Source: Candidatus Lachnoclostridium pullistercoris (lineage in GTDB: Bacteria; Bacillota; Clostridia; Lachnospirales; Lachnospiraceae). From it: a DNA stretch of 64,000 nt. The position numbers were made by a program, and so were the translations under genes. The stretch's first letter is position 1. The number at the start of each line of letters is the position of its first letter. Under the pieces are notes generated by a model. It was not told the DNA's origin, ran no database searches, and was given only the letters and a program-made list of their open reading frames with translations. The stretch is taken from assembly GCA_019119775.1 (NCBI GenBank), contig DWWL01000040.1, forward strand, positions 1-64,000, read 5' to 3'. Shown in pieces: positions 8,388 to 17,352 of the stretch.

Positions 8388-10217
8388 ATGGACAAACAGG
8401 AAATACTGAAAACATACTTCGGCTATGACCAGTTCAGGAGCGGCCAGGAAATGCTGATCGACAGCATCCTTTCCGGGAAGGACACTCTGGGGATCATGCC
8501 GACGGGAGCCGGAAAATCACTGTGCTTTCAGGTGCCGGCCCTGATGATGGACGGAATCACTCTGGTCATTTCCCCGCTGATTTCCCTGATGAAGGATCAG
8601 GTGGGCGCGCTCAATCAAGCCGGCATTCACGCGGCGTTTCTGAACAGTTCGTTGACCGTTTCCCAGTATCACAAAGCCTTATCCTACGCGCGGGCCGGGC
8701 GCTATCCCATCATTTATGTGGCCCCGGAGCGGCTGCTGGCGGAAGAATTTCTGGATTTTGCCCGCAGTGTGAAGATCTCCATGGTAGCTGTGGACGAGGC
8801 CCACTGCGTGTCTCAGTGGGGACAGGATTTCAGGCCCAGCTATTTAAAGATCACGGAATTTATTGACCGCCTGCCCGTCCGCCCGGTGGTGAGCGCGTTT
8901 ACGGCCACCGCCACGAAGGAAGTGCGGGAGGATATTGTGCGGATTCTGAAGCTGCGGGATCCTGTGGTGCTGACCACTGGCTTTGACCGGCCGAACCTGT
9001 ATTTTGCCGTGTTTTCCCCGAGAAATAAGTACCAGGCGGTCCTGGACTATCTGGGAGAGCATGAGGGCATGAGCGGGATCATATACTGCCTCACCAGAAA
9101 GCAGGTGGAGGAGGTATGCCGGAAACTGAGGGAGGACGGTTTTTCGGCCGCCCGCTATCACGCCGGCTTGAGCGATGAGGAGCGCAGGAAGAACCAGGAT
9201 GATTTTATCTTTGACCGGGTGCAGATCATGGTGGCCACCAATGCTTTCGGGATGGGGATCGACAAGTCCGACGTGCGCTTTGTCATTCACTATAACATGC
9301 CGAAAAATATGGAGAGCTATTATCAGGAGGCAGGCCGGGCCGGGCGCGACGGAGCGCCGGCGGAGTGCATCCTGCTCTACGGCGGCCAGGACGTGGTCAC
9401 CAACCGTCTTTTTATCCAGAACAACAGGGACAATGAGGAGCTGGACGAGGAGACGAGGCAGTTTGTGATGGAGAGGGATCAGAAACGGCTGCAGCAGATG
9501 ACCGGCTACTGCTTTACCAGAGACTGCCTGCGGGAATATATCCTGCGCTATTTTGGGGAAGAGGGAACGGGGAACTGCGGAAACTGCAGAAATTGTCTGA
9601 CAGACTTTAGGACGGAGGACGTGACAAAGGAGGCGGCGGACATTGCCGCCTGCGTGGAGAGCAGCCGGCAGCGGTACGGGGCGGCGGTGATCCTGGACAC
9701 GGTCCGCGGAGCCGGCACGGAGAAGATCCGCCAGTACCGGATGGACCAGAATCCATATTACGGCTGCCTGAAGGAAGTTTCCATGGTCCGCCTGCGCCGT
9801 ATCATAAATGAGATGCTGCTTCGCGGCTGCCTGGAAGTGACCGACGACGGCTACGCGGTGGTGAAGCTGACGCCTGAGGGAAGAGAGCTGTTAAGCGGCG
9901 GCAGGACGATAGAGATAAAGGCCGAGGAGGAGGCAGAGCGCCGGGACGGAAAGCGGCGGGAGAAGAAAAAGAGGCGGCAGACAGCCGGCCTCTCAGAGGC
10001 GGACGAGAAGCTGTTTGAGCGGCTTAAGGCACTGCGGCTGGAGATCGCCAGGAAGGAAAAAATCCCGCCCTATCTGGTGTTTTCCGACAGGACGCTGGCG
10101 GATATGTGCGCAGTGCGGCCGGCGACGGAGGAGGAGATGCTGTCTGTAAACGGCGTCGGTGAATTTAAGCTGAAGAAGTACGGAGAGAGATTTTTAAGAG
10201 CGGTAAAGGAAGAGTAA
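8388..10217 (+). CDS. recQ: ATP-dependent DNA helicase RecQ
   Basis: A 3'-5' superfamily 2 helicase acting in recombination and replication-fork repair. The 609-residue protein has the full RecQ order: motif 0 F-R-x-G-Q-E, Walker A PTGAGKS (about 38-44), DEAH box followed by C-V-S-Q-W-G, the helicase C domain with H-A-G-L and Q-E-x-G-R-A-G-R-D-G, an RQC zinc site (four Cys ending C-G-N-C-x-N-C, about residues 382-405), a winged helix, a charged Lys/Arg/Glu-rich linker (about 505-530) and a C-terminal HRDC domain. It heads a tight run with rsmH (13-base gap), an MBL hydrolase and an aminotransferase. Confidence 0.97.
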   Translation: MDKQEILKTYFGYDQFRSGQEMLIDSILSGKDTLGIMPTGAGKSLCFQVPALMMDGITLVISPLISLMKDQVGALNQAGIHAAFLNSSLTVSQYHKALSYARAGRYPIIYVAPERLLAEEFLDFARSVKISMVAVDEAHCVSQWGQDFRPSYLKITEFIDRLPVRPVVSAFTATATKEVREDIVRILKLRDPVVLTTGFDRPNLYFAVFSPRNKYQAVLDYLGEHEGMSGIIYCLTRKQVEEVCRKLREDGFSAARYHAGLSDEERRKNQDDFIFDRVQIMVATNAFGMGIDKSDVRFVIHYNMPKNMESYYQEAGRAGRDGAPAECILLYGGQDVVTNRLFIQNNRDNEELDEETRQFVMERDQKRLQQMTGYCFTRDCLREYILRYFGEEGTGNCGNCRNCLTDFRTEDVTKEAADIAACVESSRQRYGAAVILDTVRGAGTEKIRQYRMDQNPYYGCLKEVSMVRLRRIINEMLLRGCLEVTDDGYAVVKLTPEGRELLSGGRTIEIKAEEEAERRDGKRREKKKRRQTAGLSEADEKLFERLKALRLEIARKEKIPPYLVFSDRTLADMCAVRPATEEEMLSVNGVGEFKLKKYGERFLRAVKEE

Positions 10218-10230
10218 AGGAGAACAGATC

Positions 10231-11286
10231 ATGGAGACGACAAATCCGGTTCATAAGCGCAGGCCCAGATACAAGGGCACCCACCCCACGAAATTCAGTG
10301 AAAAGTACAAGGAGCTGAATCCGGAAAAATACGCCGGGACGGCGGAGCACGTGATGGAAAAGGGAGGAACTCCGGCGGGGATGCACATTCCCATCTGCGT
10401 CAAGGAGATCCTGGAGTTTCTTCAGATTCAGCCCGGCCAGATCGGGCTGGACGCCACCCTGGGCTACGGCGGCCACAGCCTTGAGATGTTAAAATGCCTC
10501 AATGGCCAGGGCCACCTCTACGCCCTGGATGTGGACCCCATCGAGTCGGAAAAGACGGAAAAACGGTTGGCTGCCAAAGGCTACGGGCCGGAGATCCTCA
10601 CAGTGATCCACACTAATTTTGCCAATCTGGACCAGGTGGCGAAAGAGCACGGCCCTTTCCAGTTTGTTCTGGCGGATCTGGGAGTTTCTTCCATGCAGAT
10701 CGACAATCCGGAGCGGGGTTTTTCCTACAAATACGACGGCCCTCTGGACCTGCGTCTGGATCCGGAGCGGGGCGTCACCGCGGCGGAGCGGCTGCGGGAG
10801 GTGGATGAGGAGGAGCTGGCGGGAATGCTGGTGGAAAATTCCGATGAGCCCTACGCGGAGGAGATCGCGGCCGCGGTGACGGCGGCGTTCAGGCGGGGAG
10901 AAACCATCGACACGACCCTGCAGCTGCGCCGGGTGATCGAGAAAGCCCTGGAGTTTCTGCCGGCGGCGGAGAGAAAGCAGGCGGTGAAAAAATCCTGCCA
11001 GCGCACGTTTCAGGCTCTCCGTATAGACGTAAACAGTGAATTTGAGGTGCTGTACTCCTTTCTGGAAAAACTGCCGGATGCCCTGGCAGAGGGAGGAAGG
11101 GCAGCGATCCTCACCTTCCATTCAGGGGAGGACCGGCTGGTGAAAAAATCCTTCCGGGAGCTTTACCGGGCCGGCGTGTACCAGAAGATTTCCACGGAGG
11201 TGATCCGGCCGTCGGCGGAAGAGTGCATGAGAAACAGCCGGGCCAAGTCCACAAAAATGCGCTGGGCGGTGAAGAGAAAGGGCTGA
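10231..11286 (+). CDS. rsmH: RsmH-family 16S rRNA (cytosine-N4) methyltransferase, paralogue outside dcw
   Basis: A SAM-dependent methyltransferase of the MraW/RsmH family, which N4-methylates C1402 of 16S rRNA. It shows the SAM motif D-A-T-L-G-Y-G-G-H-S, D-L-G-V-S-S-x-Q-x-D, the D-G-P-L-D-x-R-x-D motif, the R-x-F-Q-A-L-R-I-x-V-N-x-E motif, and F-H-S-x-E-D-R. The 351-residue length includes an extra N-terminal Lys/Arg-rich stretch of about 45 residues. Bona fide rsmH normally sits in the division/cell wall cluster; this copy follows recQ, so it may be a second paralogue with a different target. The SAM motif is slightly divergent from the usual D-x-T-x-G-x-G-G-H-S only in detail. Confidence 0.88.
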   Translation: METTNPVHKRRPRYKGTHPTKFSEKYKELNPEKYAGTAEHVMEKGGTPAGMHIPICVKEILEFLQIQPGQIGLDATLGYGGHSLEMLKCLNGQGHLYALDVDPIESEKTEKRLAAKGYGPEILTVIHTNFANLDQVAKEHGPFQFVLADLGVSSMQIDNPERGFSYKYDGPLDLRLDPERGVTAAERLREVDEEELAGMLVENSDEPYAEEIAAAVTAAFRRGETIDTTLQLRRVIEKALEFLPAAERKQAVKKSCQRTFQALRIDVNSEFEVLYSFLEKLPDALAEGGRAAILTFHSGEDRLVKKSFRELYRAGVYQKISTEVIRPSAEECMRNSRAKSTKMRWAVKRKG

Positions 11287-11322
11287 CAGCCCGGCAGAAG
11301 ATTATAAAAGGAGGAGAAGAAC

Positions 11323-11916
11323 ATGGCGGAGTTATTGTATCAGGGACATGGAAGTTTTCGGATCTGCACGTCCGAGGGGGCGGTGATCTATGTGGACCCC
11401 TTTGCGGGGGAAGGCTATGACAAAGAGGCAGATCTGGTGCTGGTGACGCATGAGCACTATGACCACAATCAGGTGGATCTGGTCCATTTAAAGCCGGGCG
11501 GCCGGATCTGCCGGGCGGCGGACTGTCTGAAGGACGGAAAGTACCGATCCTGGACGGAGTGCGGCGTGAAGATCCGCAGCGTGGCGGCCTGCAATCAGAA
11601 TCATCCCAAGGATCAGTGTGTGGGCTTTCTTATGGAAGTGGACGGCCGGCTCCTCTATCTGGCGGGAGATACGTCGGAGACGGAGGAGATGACCACTGAG
11701 CTTTCCAAAGAGCCCATCGACTACGCATTTCTCCCAATGGACGGCATCTACAACATGGGGCGCGAGGAGGCGCAGCGGTGCGCGAAGATCATCCACGCGG
11801 CCCACACGGTTCCCGTCCACATGAAGCCGGGAGCCCTGTTTGACGAGGAGACGGCCCAGGCGTTCCAGGCAGAGGGAAAGGTGATCATGAGGCCGGGAGA
11901 TACACTGAACTGGTGA
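11323..11916 (+). CDS. MBL-fold metal-dependent hydrolase (UlaG-like)
   Basis: A 197-residue single-domain metallo-beta-lactamase-fold protein. The metal motif T-H-E-H-Y-D-H-N is at about residues 44-51, a G-D-T-S motif near 107 replaces the usual G-D-T/H, and P-V-H-M-K-P supplies a late His. The short length and the I-Y-V-D-P-F opening are typical of the UlaG/UPF0173-like branch, whose substrates are mostly unknown. AAAGGAGGAG before the ATG at 11323 sets the start. It lies between the rsmH paralogue and an aminotransferase in the same direction, with gaps of 36 and 70 bases, so it is probably co-transcribed. Function is not predictable beyond hydrolase. Confidence 0.82.
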   Translation: MAELLYQGHGSFRICTSEGAVIYVDPFAGEGYDKEADLVLVTHEHYDHNQVDLVHLKPGGRICRAADCLKDGKYRSWTECGVKIRSVAACNQNHPKDQCVGFLMEVDGRLLYLAGDTSETEEMTTELSKEPIDYAFLPMDGIYNMGREEAQRCAKIIHAAHTVPVHMKPGALFDEETAQAFQAEGKVIMRPGDTLNW

Positions 11917-11986
11917 GAAAAGAGGGACATCTGGGAACATCTGTCTGAGAGGACCGGCAGCCGGAAACACGCGAGGAGGACAAAAT

Positions 11987-13159
11987 ATGAGATTTGCGAA
12001 ACGAATGGACAGTTTTGGAGAAGGAGTTTTTTCCGCTCTGGCGGAAATCCGGAGAAAGAAGGAAGCGAATGGAGAGCGGGTGATTGATTTCAGCATCGGA
12101 GCGCCCAACATTCCTCCGGCGCCCCACATCCGTCAGGCTCTCTGCGAGGCCGCGGCGGACGAGAAAAATTATGTGTACGCCATCAGCGACAGGCCGGAGC
12201 TTCTGGCGGCGGCCGCCGGCTGGTACGACAGGCGCTACGGGGTGAAGCTGGACCCGCAGACGGAGATCTGCTCTGTGATGGGCTCGCAGGAGGGGCTGGC
12301 CCACATTGCCCTGTCCGTCATCGACGAGGGGGATCTGGTGCTGGTGCCCTCCCCCTGCTACCCTGTCTTCGGGGACGGCCCCAGAATCGCCGGGGCTCAG
12401 ATCTGGCACATGGAGCAGAAGAAGGAAAACGGATATGTGATCCGCCTGGATGAGATTCCAGAGGAGATCGCCAAAAAGGCGCGGCTGATGGTAGTGTCCT
12501 ACCCCAACAATCCGACGACTGCCCTGGCACCGGATTCTTTTTATGAGGAGCTGGTGGCGTTCGCGGAAAAATACGATATCATAGTCATCCACGACAACGC
12601 GTACAGTGAGCTGGTCTTTGACGGAGCTTCCTGCGGCAGTTTTCTTAAGTTTCCGGGGGCCAAAGAGGTGGGGGTGGAGTTTAACTCCCTGTCAAAGACT
12701 TACGGGATGGCGGGAGCCAGAGTGGGCTTCTGCCTGGGAAATGAGCAGGTGATCGCCCGTCTCCGGCTGCTGAAGTCCAATATGGACTACGGCATGTTCC
12801 TGCCGGTGCAGATGGCGGCTGAGGCGGCTTTGAACGGAGATCAGTCCTGTGTGGAGACGACCCGGAAAGCCTACGAGAGGCGCAGGGACGTGCTCTGCGG
12901 CAGCTTCGGGGAGGCCGGATGGCAGATGGAAAAGCCGAAGGCCACCATGTTTGTCTGGGCGCCGGTTCCGGAAGGATATGCCGATTCCAGGCAGTTTGCC
13001 ATGGAGCTGGTGGAGCGGGCCGGGGTGCTGGTCACGCCGGGAAGTGCGTTCGGGGAGAGCGGCGAAGGATTTGTCCGCATCGCCCTGGTGCAGGACGAAG
13101 AGACGATCCTTGAGGCGGCTGAGGCCCTGAAGAGGAGCGGGATGTTTTCCGGAAATTAA
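11987..13159 (+). CDS. class I/II PLP-dependent aminotransferase
   Basis: A 390-residue fold-type I aminotransferase. Key features are F-S-I-G-A-P-N near residue 37, the Y-P-N-N-P-T motif, D-N-A-Y-S-E for cofactor contact, and the Schiff-base lysine at residue 237 in S-L-S-K-T-Y-G-M-A-G-A-R. A final R-I-A-L segment contains the substrate carboxylate-binding Arg. The sequence is close to the branch containing LL-diaminopimelate and alanine/aspartate aminotransferases, but the amino-acid substrate cannot be assigned. It is the last gene of the recQ run and is followed within 10 bases by a strong terminator. Confidence 0.88.
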   Translation: MRFAKRMDSFGEGVFSALAEIRRKKEANGERVIDFSIGAPNIPPAPHIRQALCEAAADEKNYVYAISDRPELLAAAAGWYDRRYGVKLDPQTEICSVMGSQEGLAHIALSVIDEGDLVLVPSPCYPVFGDGPRIAGAQIWHMEQKKENGYVIRLDEIPEEIAKKARLMVVSYPNNPTTALAPDSFYEELVAFAEKYDIIVIHDNAYSELVFDGASCGSFLKFPGAKEVGVEFNSLSKTYGMAGARVGFCLGNEQVIARLRLLKSNMDYGMFLPVQMAAEAALNGDQSCVETTRKAYERRRDVLCGSFGEAGWQMEKPKATMFVWAPVPEGYADSRQFAMELVERAGVLVTPGSAFGESGEGFVRIALVQDEETILEAAEALKRSGMFSGN

Positions 13160-13165
13160 AGAGAA

Positions 13166-13209
13166 TAAAAAGGCCGGGATCCTGGCGGGGGCAGGGGTCC
13201 CGGCCTTTT
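13166..13209. terminator. bidirectional terminator
   Basis: AAAAGGCCGGGATCC pairs with GGGTCCCGGCCTTTT around a G-rich loop. The A run on the left and T run on the right allow it to end the aminotransferase transcript (+). It lies 90 bases past the converging lipoprotein gene and could end that too. Confidence 0.85.
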
Positions 13210-13302
13210 GGCGCAAAACAGGAAGAAAGGTCAGCGGAGACGGAAAACGGCGGAGACGGAAAACAGCGGGGGCGGCGGAGAGACGGAAGAGGCGGTCCGC
13301 AA

Positions 13303-15549
13303 TCAGTCCCGGCGGCTGCTTCCGGAAAGGAAGCGGCGGCAGAGCTGGCCCTGGCTGTTTTTGATATCCACGTAGTTTCCGGCGATGACCGCGTAAAAGG
13401 ACGAGCCGGGGATGATGGATTCTCCGCTTTCCGGGGTGAGAGTTTTTGTCAGAACCCCGTCATGGTAGATGTAAAGGACAGTGCCGGGGGAGGAGAGCTC
13501 CCGCAGGCAGGCAGCCCCGTGCCCCAGATCTTCCGCATAGAAATAGGAGGAAGCATCCGATCTGTCTGCGGTGTCAAAGGCCATGAGAAATTCCCCATTT
13601 AAGCTGTAGTAATAGTCCGTACTTCCTGACCGGATGCAGGCGACAGCGTCCTGACCGGAGGAGATGGGATAGGAAAAGGATACGGCGTCCGTTGAGGCGC
13701 GGTGCTCCGCCAGGATTTCCGGGTATCTGCCGGCAAATGCTTCCGGGGTGGAAGGCAGACTTTCCGCGCACATATCCTGATACCGGTCGTAAGCCTCATC
13801 TCCGCCGGAAAACCGCACCCGTCCTTCGGCATCCACACAGGAGTAAGAGTAAGTCCAAGCACCGGTGTCAGGGTCCGGGCGGCCGGAAACGGTCAGATAT
13901 CCCGGCGGCCCAGCGGTGATAAAGTCGTACTCCGGCTCCAGGATCCAGTCCATCGTCTGCAGAGAATAGAGACCGGCGTTTCCATGCCCGGAAATGCTGG
14001 TGTCGGTGAGGATCAGAGGCTTATCTTTATCCCACTCTGAGAAAATACCCAGTCCCTGGCAGGAGGTGCGGGGGATGAAGGCGGTTTCCTCCAGCCGGCT
14101 GTCAAAGACGATGGTTCCGCTCTCCCCGTAGAGGTACTCTCCGTCGGCCAGAAAAACGGTGTCCGGAGGAAGGTCCAAAGTCCCGGATGGCTGGGACGGC
14201 TGCCCGGTCAGAGCGGCGGGAAGACGGCGGGCGATGTTTTTCTCCCCTACATATCCCAGGCCGTTGATGAGAGCCTGTCCGTCGTCGGAGGTGAGCCAGT
14301 CAAAGAGAATGCGGGCGGGAGAACCCTGGGGCTCGTCTCTGCGGATGGCGGCGTAAAAATCGTTGACGTAGGGATAACTGCCGTCCCGGATGGTCTGGGC
14401 GGAGGGAGAGACGCCGTTGACAGCCATGAACGAAAGTTCCGGCTTCTGATACATGTTTCTGGCATAATAGTAGACGGAATAGCCCAGAGCGGCGCCGGTG
14501 TTGTCGTAGGAGGCCACTGATTCCAGCAGTTCCCCCATCTCATTGACCACGTATTCGGCGGGGGCGTCTGCCATGGGACGGCCCTTCATCACCAGCTTTT
14601 CCATCAGGCTCTGGCTGCCGGAGCCTGATGGGCGCTGGAAGGCGGCGATGGCCAGATCATTTCCGCCCACTTCCTTCCAGTTGGTGAGAACGCCGGAGTA
14701 AATGTCCTCCAGCTGCTGGCCCGTGAGAGAGTGAACCGGGTTGGAGCGGTTGACCATAAAGACCAGGGCGTCTCTGCCGATAGGCTTTATGAGCAGAGGA
14801 TCTCCCATGGTTTCCATTTCCTCCCTGACAGAGGAATCCGGCTCATAGGCGATGACCAGATCTGTGCCGCTTCCGGATGATAAAAGGTTCCGGTAGGATG
14901 AGGAAGTTTTTGTGTGGGTGACGGCCGTCTCCGCCTCCAGGGCGTCGGCGCCGGTGACCAGCTGGTACAGGGCCTGGGAGATGGGAAGAGTGGCGGTGGA
15001 GCCGTCGATCTTTGGAAATTGTTCCGGGGTGAGGGGAGGCGCGGCGAGCTGGCCGGCTTCCAGACCCTGCAGAAGGACGAGGTTGGCCCGTTCCGTCTCA
15101 CTGAACAGATCGTTAGTGAAATCTTCCGCCCGTATGGAAGGATGGTACCAGGGCTTTTCTCCGAAATAGGCGGCAAGCTCCGATGAGGAAAAGATCCGCC
15201 CGCGGCGGGCGTAAAGTTCATTCCGGGCCAGCCGCAGCTCCTCGGCGGTCAGGGAGGAGAGCTCCTCCTGGGTGTAGACATGGGTATCACTGTCCGGAAG
15301 GATCCACAGATCACCTTTTCGTCCCACGGGCCACAGTGACTGGGCAGAAGATTCTTCTGCCTGGCCGGAGGGAATTTCTTCTGCCTGGCTGGATCCTTCC
15401 TCCGGGGAGGCGGAATTTTCCGCCTGGGCAGAGCTCTCTGCCTCTGAGAAGACAGGGAGATTTTGCGGCCAGACATCTTCCAGAACACTGCAGGAGGTGA
15501 GAAGAGCGGACACAGAGATCAGAAAAACGCCGTATAATACAGATTTCAT
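13303..15549 (-). CDS. lipoprotein with YARHG and PstS-like substrate-binding domains
   Basis: A 748-residue surface lipoprotein. A short signal peptide ends in a L-T-S-C lipobox (about residue 20). A 50-residue Ser/Glu/Ala/Gln-rich spacer follows, then a YARHG domain (about 90-155, with N-E-L-Y-A-R-R-G-R-I-F and K-P-W-Y), a phosphate-binding-protein-like domain (about 175-425, with S-G-T-D-L and R-P-S-G-S-G-S), and a C-terminal beta-rich region with Trp-Gly/Asp-x-repeat character. YARHG domains are thought to bind cell-envelope material. The start is the ATG at 15549, 6 bases after AGGAGG; an ATG at 15555 overlaps that site. No phosphate permease is linked, so the PBP part may be a sensor or ligand-binding module and not an importer. 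Confidence 0.78.
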   Translation of the reverse strand: MKSVLYGVFLISVSALLTSCSVLEDVWPQNLPVFSEAESSAQAENSASPEEGSSQAEEIPSGQAEESSAQSLWPVGRKGDLWILPDSDTHVYTQEELSSLTAEELRLARNELYARRGRIFSSSELAAYFGEKPWYHPSIRAEDFTNDLFSETERANLVLLQGLEAGQLAAPPLTPEQFPKIDGSTATLPISQALYQLVTGADALEAETAVTHTKTSSSYRNLLSSGSGTDLVIAYEPDSSVREEMETMGDPLLIKPIGRDALVFMVNRSNPVHSLTGQQLEDIYSGVLTNWKEVGGNDLAIAAFQRPSGSGSQSLMEKLVMKGRPMADAPAEYVVNEMGELLESVASYDNTGAALGYSVYYYARNMYQKPELSFMAVNGVSPSAQTIRDGSYPYVNDFYAAIRRDEPQGSPARILFDWLTSDDGQALINGLGYVGEKNIARRLPAALTGQPSQPSGTLDLPPDTVFLADGEYLYGESGTIVFDSRLEETAFIPRTSCQGLGIFSEWDKDKPLILTDTSISGHGNAGLYSLQTMDWILEPEYDFITAGPPGYLTVSGRPDPDTGAWTYSYSCVDAEGRVRFSGGDEAYDRYQDMCAESLPSTPEAFAGRYPEILAEHRASTDAVSFSYPISSGQDAVACIRSGSTDYYYSLNGEFLMAFDTADRSDASSYFYAEDLGHGAACLRELSSPGTVLYIYHDGVLTKTLTPESGESIIPGSSFYAVIAGNYVDIKNSQGQLCRRFLSGSSRRD

Positions 15550-15581
15550 ACACATCCTCCTTTCGCGGATTCACTTTCACT

Positions 15582-15590
15582 CATTATATC
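15582..15590 (-). promoter_or_regulatory. extended -10 promoter of the YARHG lipoprotein
   Basis: On the minus strand TGATATAAT combines a TGN extension with a perfect TATAAT about 25 bases before the ribosome site. The -35 region is weak (TCACCG at 17 bases). Confidence 0.5.
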
Positions 15591-15674
15591 ACAGGCCGGG
15601 CTGCCGGTGAAATGGCTTTCAGAGAAGAGGAGGAGGGAAAGCCGGCGGGCGAAAATCTTTTATCCGGCCGCCCC

Positions 15675-15703
15675 TTGCCGGAAAGGAAAAACTGTACTAT
15701 ACT
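15675..15703 (+). promoter_or_regulatory. promoter of the YtcJ amidohydrolase gene
   Basis: TTGCCG (15675-15680), a 17-base spacer and TATACT (15698-15703), about 57 bases before the ATG. Confidence 0.5.
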
Positions 15704-15759
15704 GAGCAAAAGATGCCGGGAGCCTGGTATGGGCAGGACGGCGGAGAGGAGAACGGCAG

Positions 15760-17349
15760 ATGGAGAAAAAACTGTATTTCGGCGGTGCAATCCTTACCAT
15801 GGAAAACGAAGAGCCGGCGGGCGCCCTGCTGACGGAAAACGGGCGCATTCAGGCGGTGGGAGAAGAAGAGGAGGTGCGCCGGCTGGCATCCGGAGCGGAG
15901 GAGATCAGCCTGGAAGGGCGTACCATGATGCCGTCGTTTATCGACGCCCACAGCCATTTTTCAGCCTGCGCCAACGCCCTTCTCCAGGGAACGGCGGAAG
16001 GGGCCGGAAACTTTGAGGAGATCACAGACGCAGTCCGCTCTTATATAAGAGAGCGGAAGATCCCTGCGGGGGAATGGGTCGTGGTGCGGGATCTGGACCC
16101 GGAGGTGCTTGCGGAAAAACAGGTTCCGGACCGGCGGGTGCTGGACGCTGCCTCTTCCGATCACCCCATCATTCTCCAGCACAAATCCGGTCATGTGGGG
16201 GTGTTAAATTCTCTGGCGCTTAAGATGGCGGGGATCGGGCGGGACACCCCGGACCCGGAAGGGGGAAGAATCTGGAGAGAGAACGGAGAGCCCACCGGCT
16301 ATCTGGAGGAAAATGCGTTTATTCCTGTTCTCCACAGACTTCCGCCGCCCACCGGCGGGGAGCTGATGGCGGCTTATGAGAGAGCCCAGGAAATGTACGC
16401 CTCCTACGGAATCACCACAATCCAGGAAGGATTTATGTCTGCGGAAATGATCCCGGTCTACCGCGGGCTCTGCGAAGGCCAGAGACTGTGGCTGGACGTG
16501 GTGGGATATCCGGGGGCGGACGGGGGAGAAGCCCTGTACCAGGCGCTCCCGGAGGCAGCGGAAGGTTACTGGAACCGGTTCCGTCTGGGCGGCTTTAAGA
16601 TGTTTCTGGACGGCTCTCCCCAGAGCCGGACAGCCTGGATGCGCACCCCATACAGGGATTCAGAAGACCGGGGATATCCGGTGCTCACGGACGAGCAGGT
16701 TTATCAGAACGTGTCTATGGCGGTGTCATCCGGACGCCAGATCCTGGCCCACTGCAATGGGGACCGGGCGGCAGAACAGTATCTGGGCGCGCTGAGCCGC
16801 CTGAAGCAGGAGGGAAAGGATCCGGCGGCTGTGCGCCCGGTTATGATCCATGCCCAGCTTCTGGGACTTGACCAGATCCCGGAGCTTGTGCGTCTGGGAG
16901 TCATCCCCTCTTTCTTCGTGGCCCATGTCTACCACTGGGGCGACGCCCATATCCGCAATTTCGGCCTGGAGCGGGCGTCAAAGATCAGCCCTGCGGCCAG
17001 CGCCGGGCGGGCCGGCCTGCCCTATACTTTCCATCAGGATGCTCCGGTGATCCGGCCGGATATGCTGGAGACCGTCTGGTGCGCGGTGAACCGCCGCACC
17101 AGAGAGGGAACGGTTCTGGGAGAGGATGAGAGAGTGACGGTGAAGGAGGCGCTTCTGGCTGTCACCGCGCGGGCCGCTTATCAGTATTCGGAGGAGAAGG
17201 AGAAGGGCACTCTGGCGCCTGGAAAACGGGCGGACCTGGTGATCCTGGACAAAAATCCTCTGGAGACGGAGCCGGAACGGATAAGAGAGATCCGGATTTT
17301 GGAGACGATAAAGGACGGAAAGACCATATATAAAAGGAAGGAACAGTAA
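15760..17349 (+). CDS. YtcJ-type amidohydrolase
   Basis: A 529-residue metal-dependent amidohydrolase of the YtcJ group, TIM-barrel hydrolases related to imidazolonepropionase and exoenzyme-type amidases. It has an N-terminal beta-sandwich strand (Y-F-G-G-A-I-L-T-M), the first metal motif D-A-H-S-H (about residue 62-66), Q-H-K-S-G-H, an I-T-T-I-Q-E-G-F turn, L-A-H-C-N-G-D and M-I-H-A-Q with the middle metal-binding His residues, T-F-H-Q-D-A-P with the last Asp, and the family's A-D-L-V-I-L-D-K-N-P near the end. No secretion signal. It overlaps nothing and is followed after 3 bases by the SUFU gene, so the two are surely co-transcribed. Substrate unknown. Confidence 0.85.
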   Translation: MEKKLYFGGAILTMENEEPAGALLTENGRIQAVGEEEEVRRLASGAEEISLEGRTMMPSFIDAHSHFSACANALLQGTAEGAGNFEEITDAVRSYIRERKIPAGEWVVVRDLDPEVLAEKQVPDRRVLDAASSDHPIILQHKSGHVGVLNSLALKMAGIGRDTPDPEGGRIWRENGEPTGYLEENAFIPVLHRLPPPTGGELMAAYERAQEMYASYGITTIQEGFMSAEMIPVYRGLCEGQRLWLDVVGYPGADGGEALYQALPEAAEGYWNRFRLGGFKMFLDGSPQSRTAWMRTPYRDSEDRGYPVLTDEQVYQNVSMAVSSGRQILAHCNGDRAAEQYLGALSRLKQEGKDPAAVRPVMIHAQLLGLDQIPELVRLGVIPSFFVAHVYHWGDAHIRNFGLERASKISPAASAGRAGLPYTFHQDAPVIRPDMLETVWCAVNRRTREGTVLGEDERVTVKEALLAVTARAAYQYSEEKEKGTLAPGKRADLVILDKNPLETEPERIREIRILETIKDGKTIYKRKEQ

Positions 17350-17352
17350 ACA

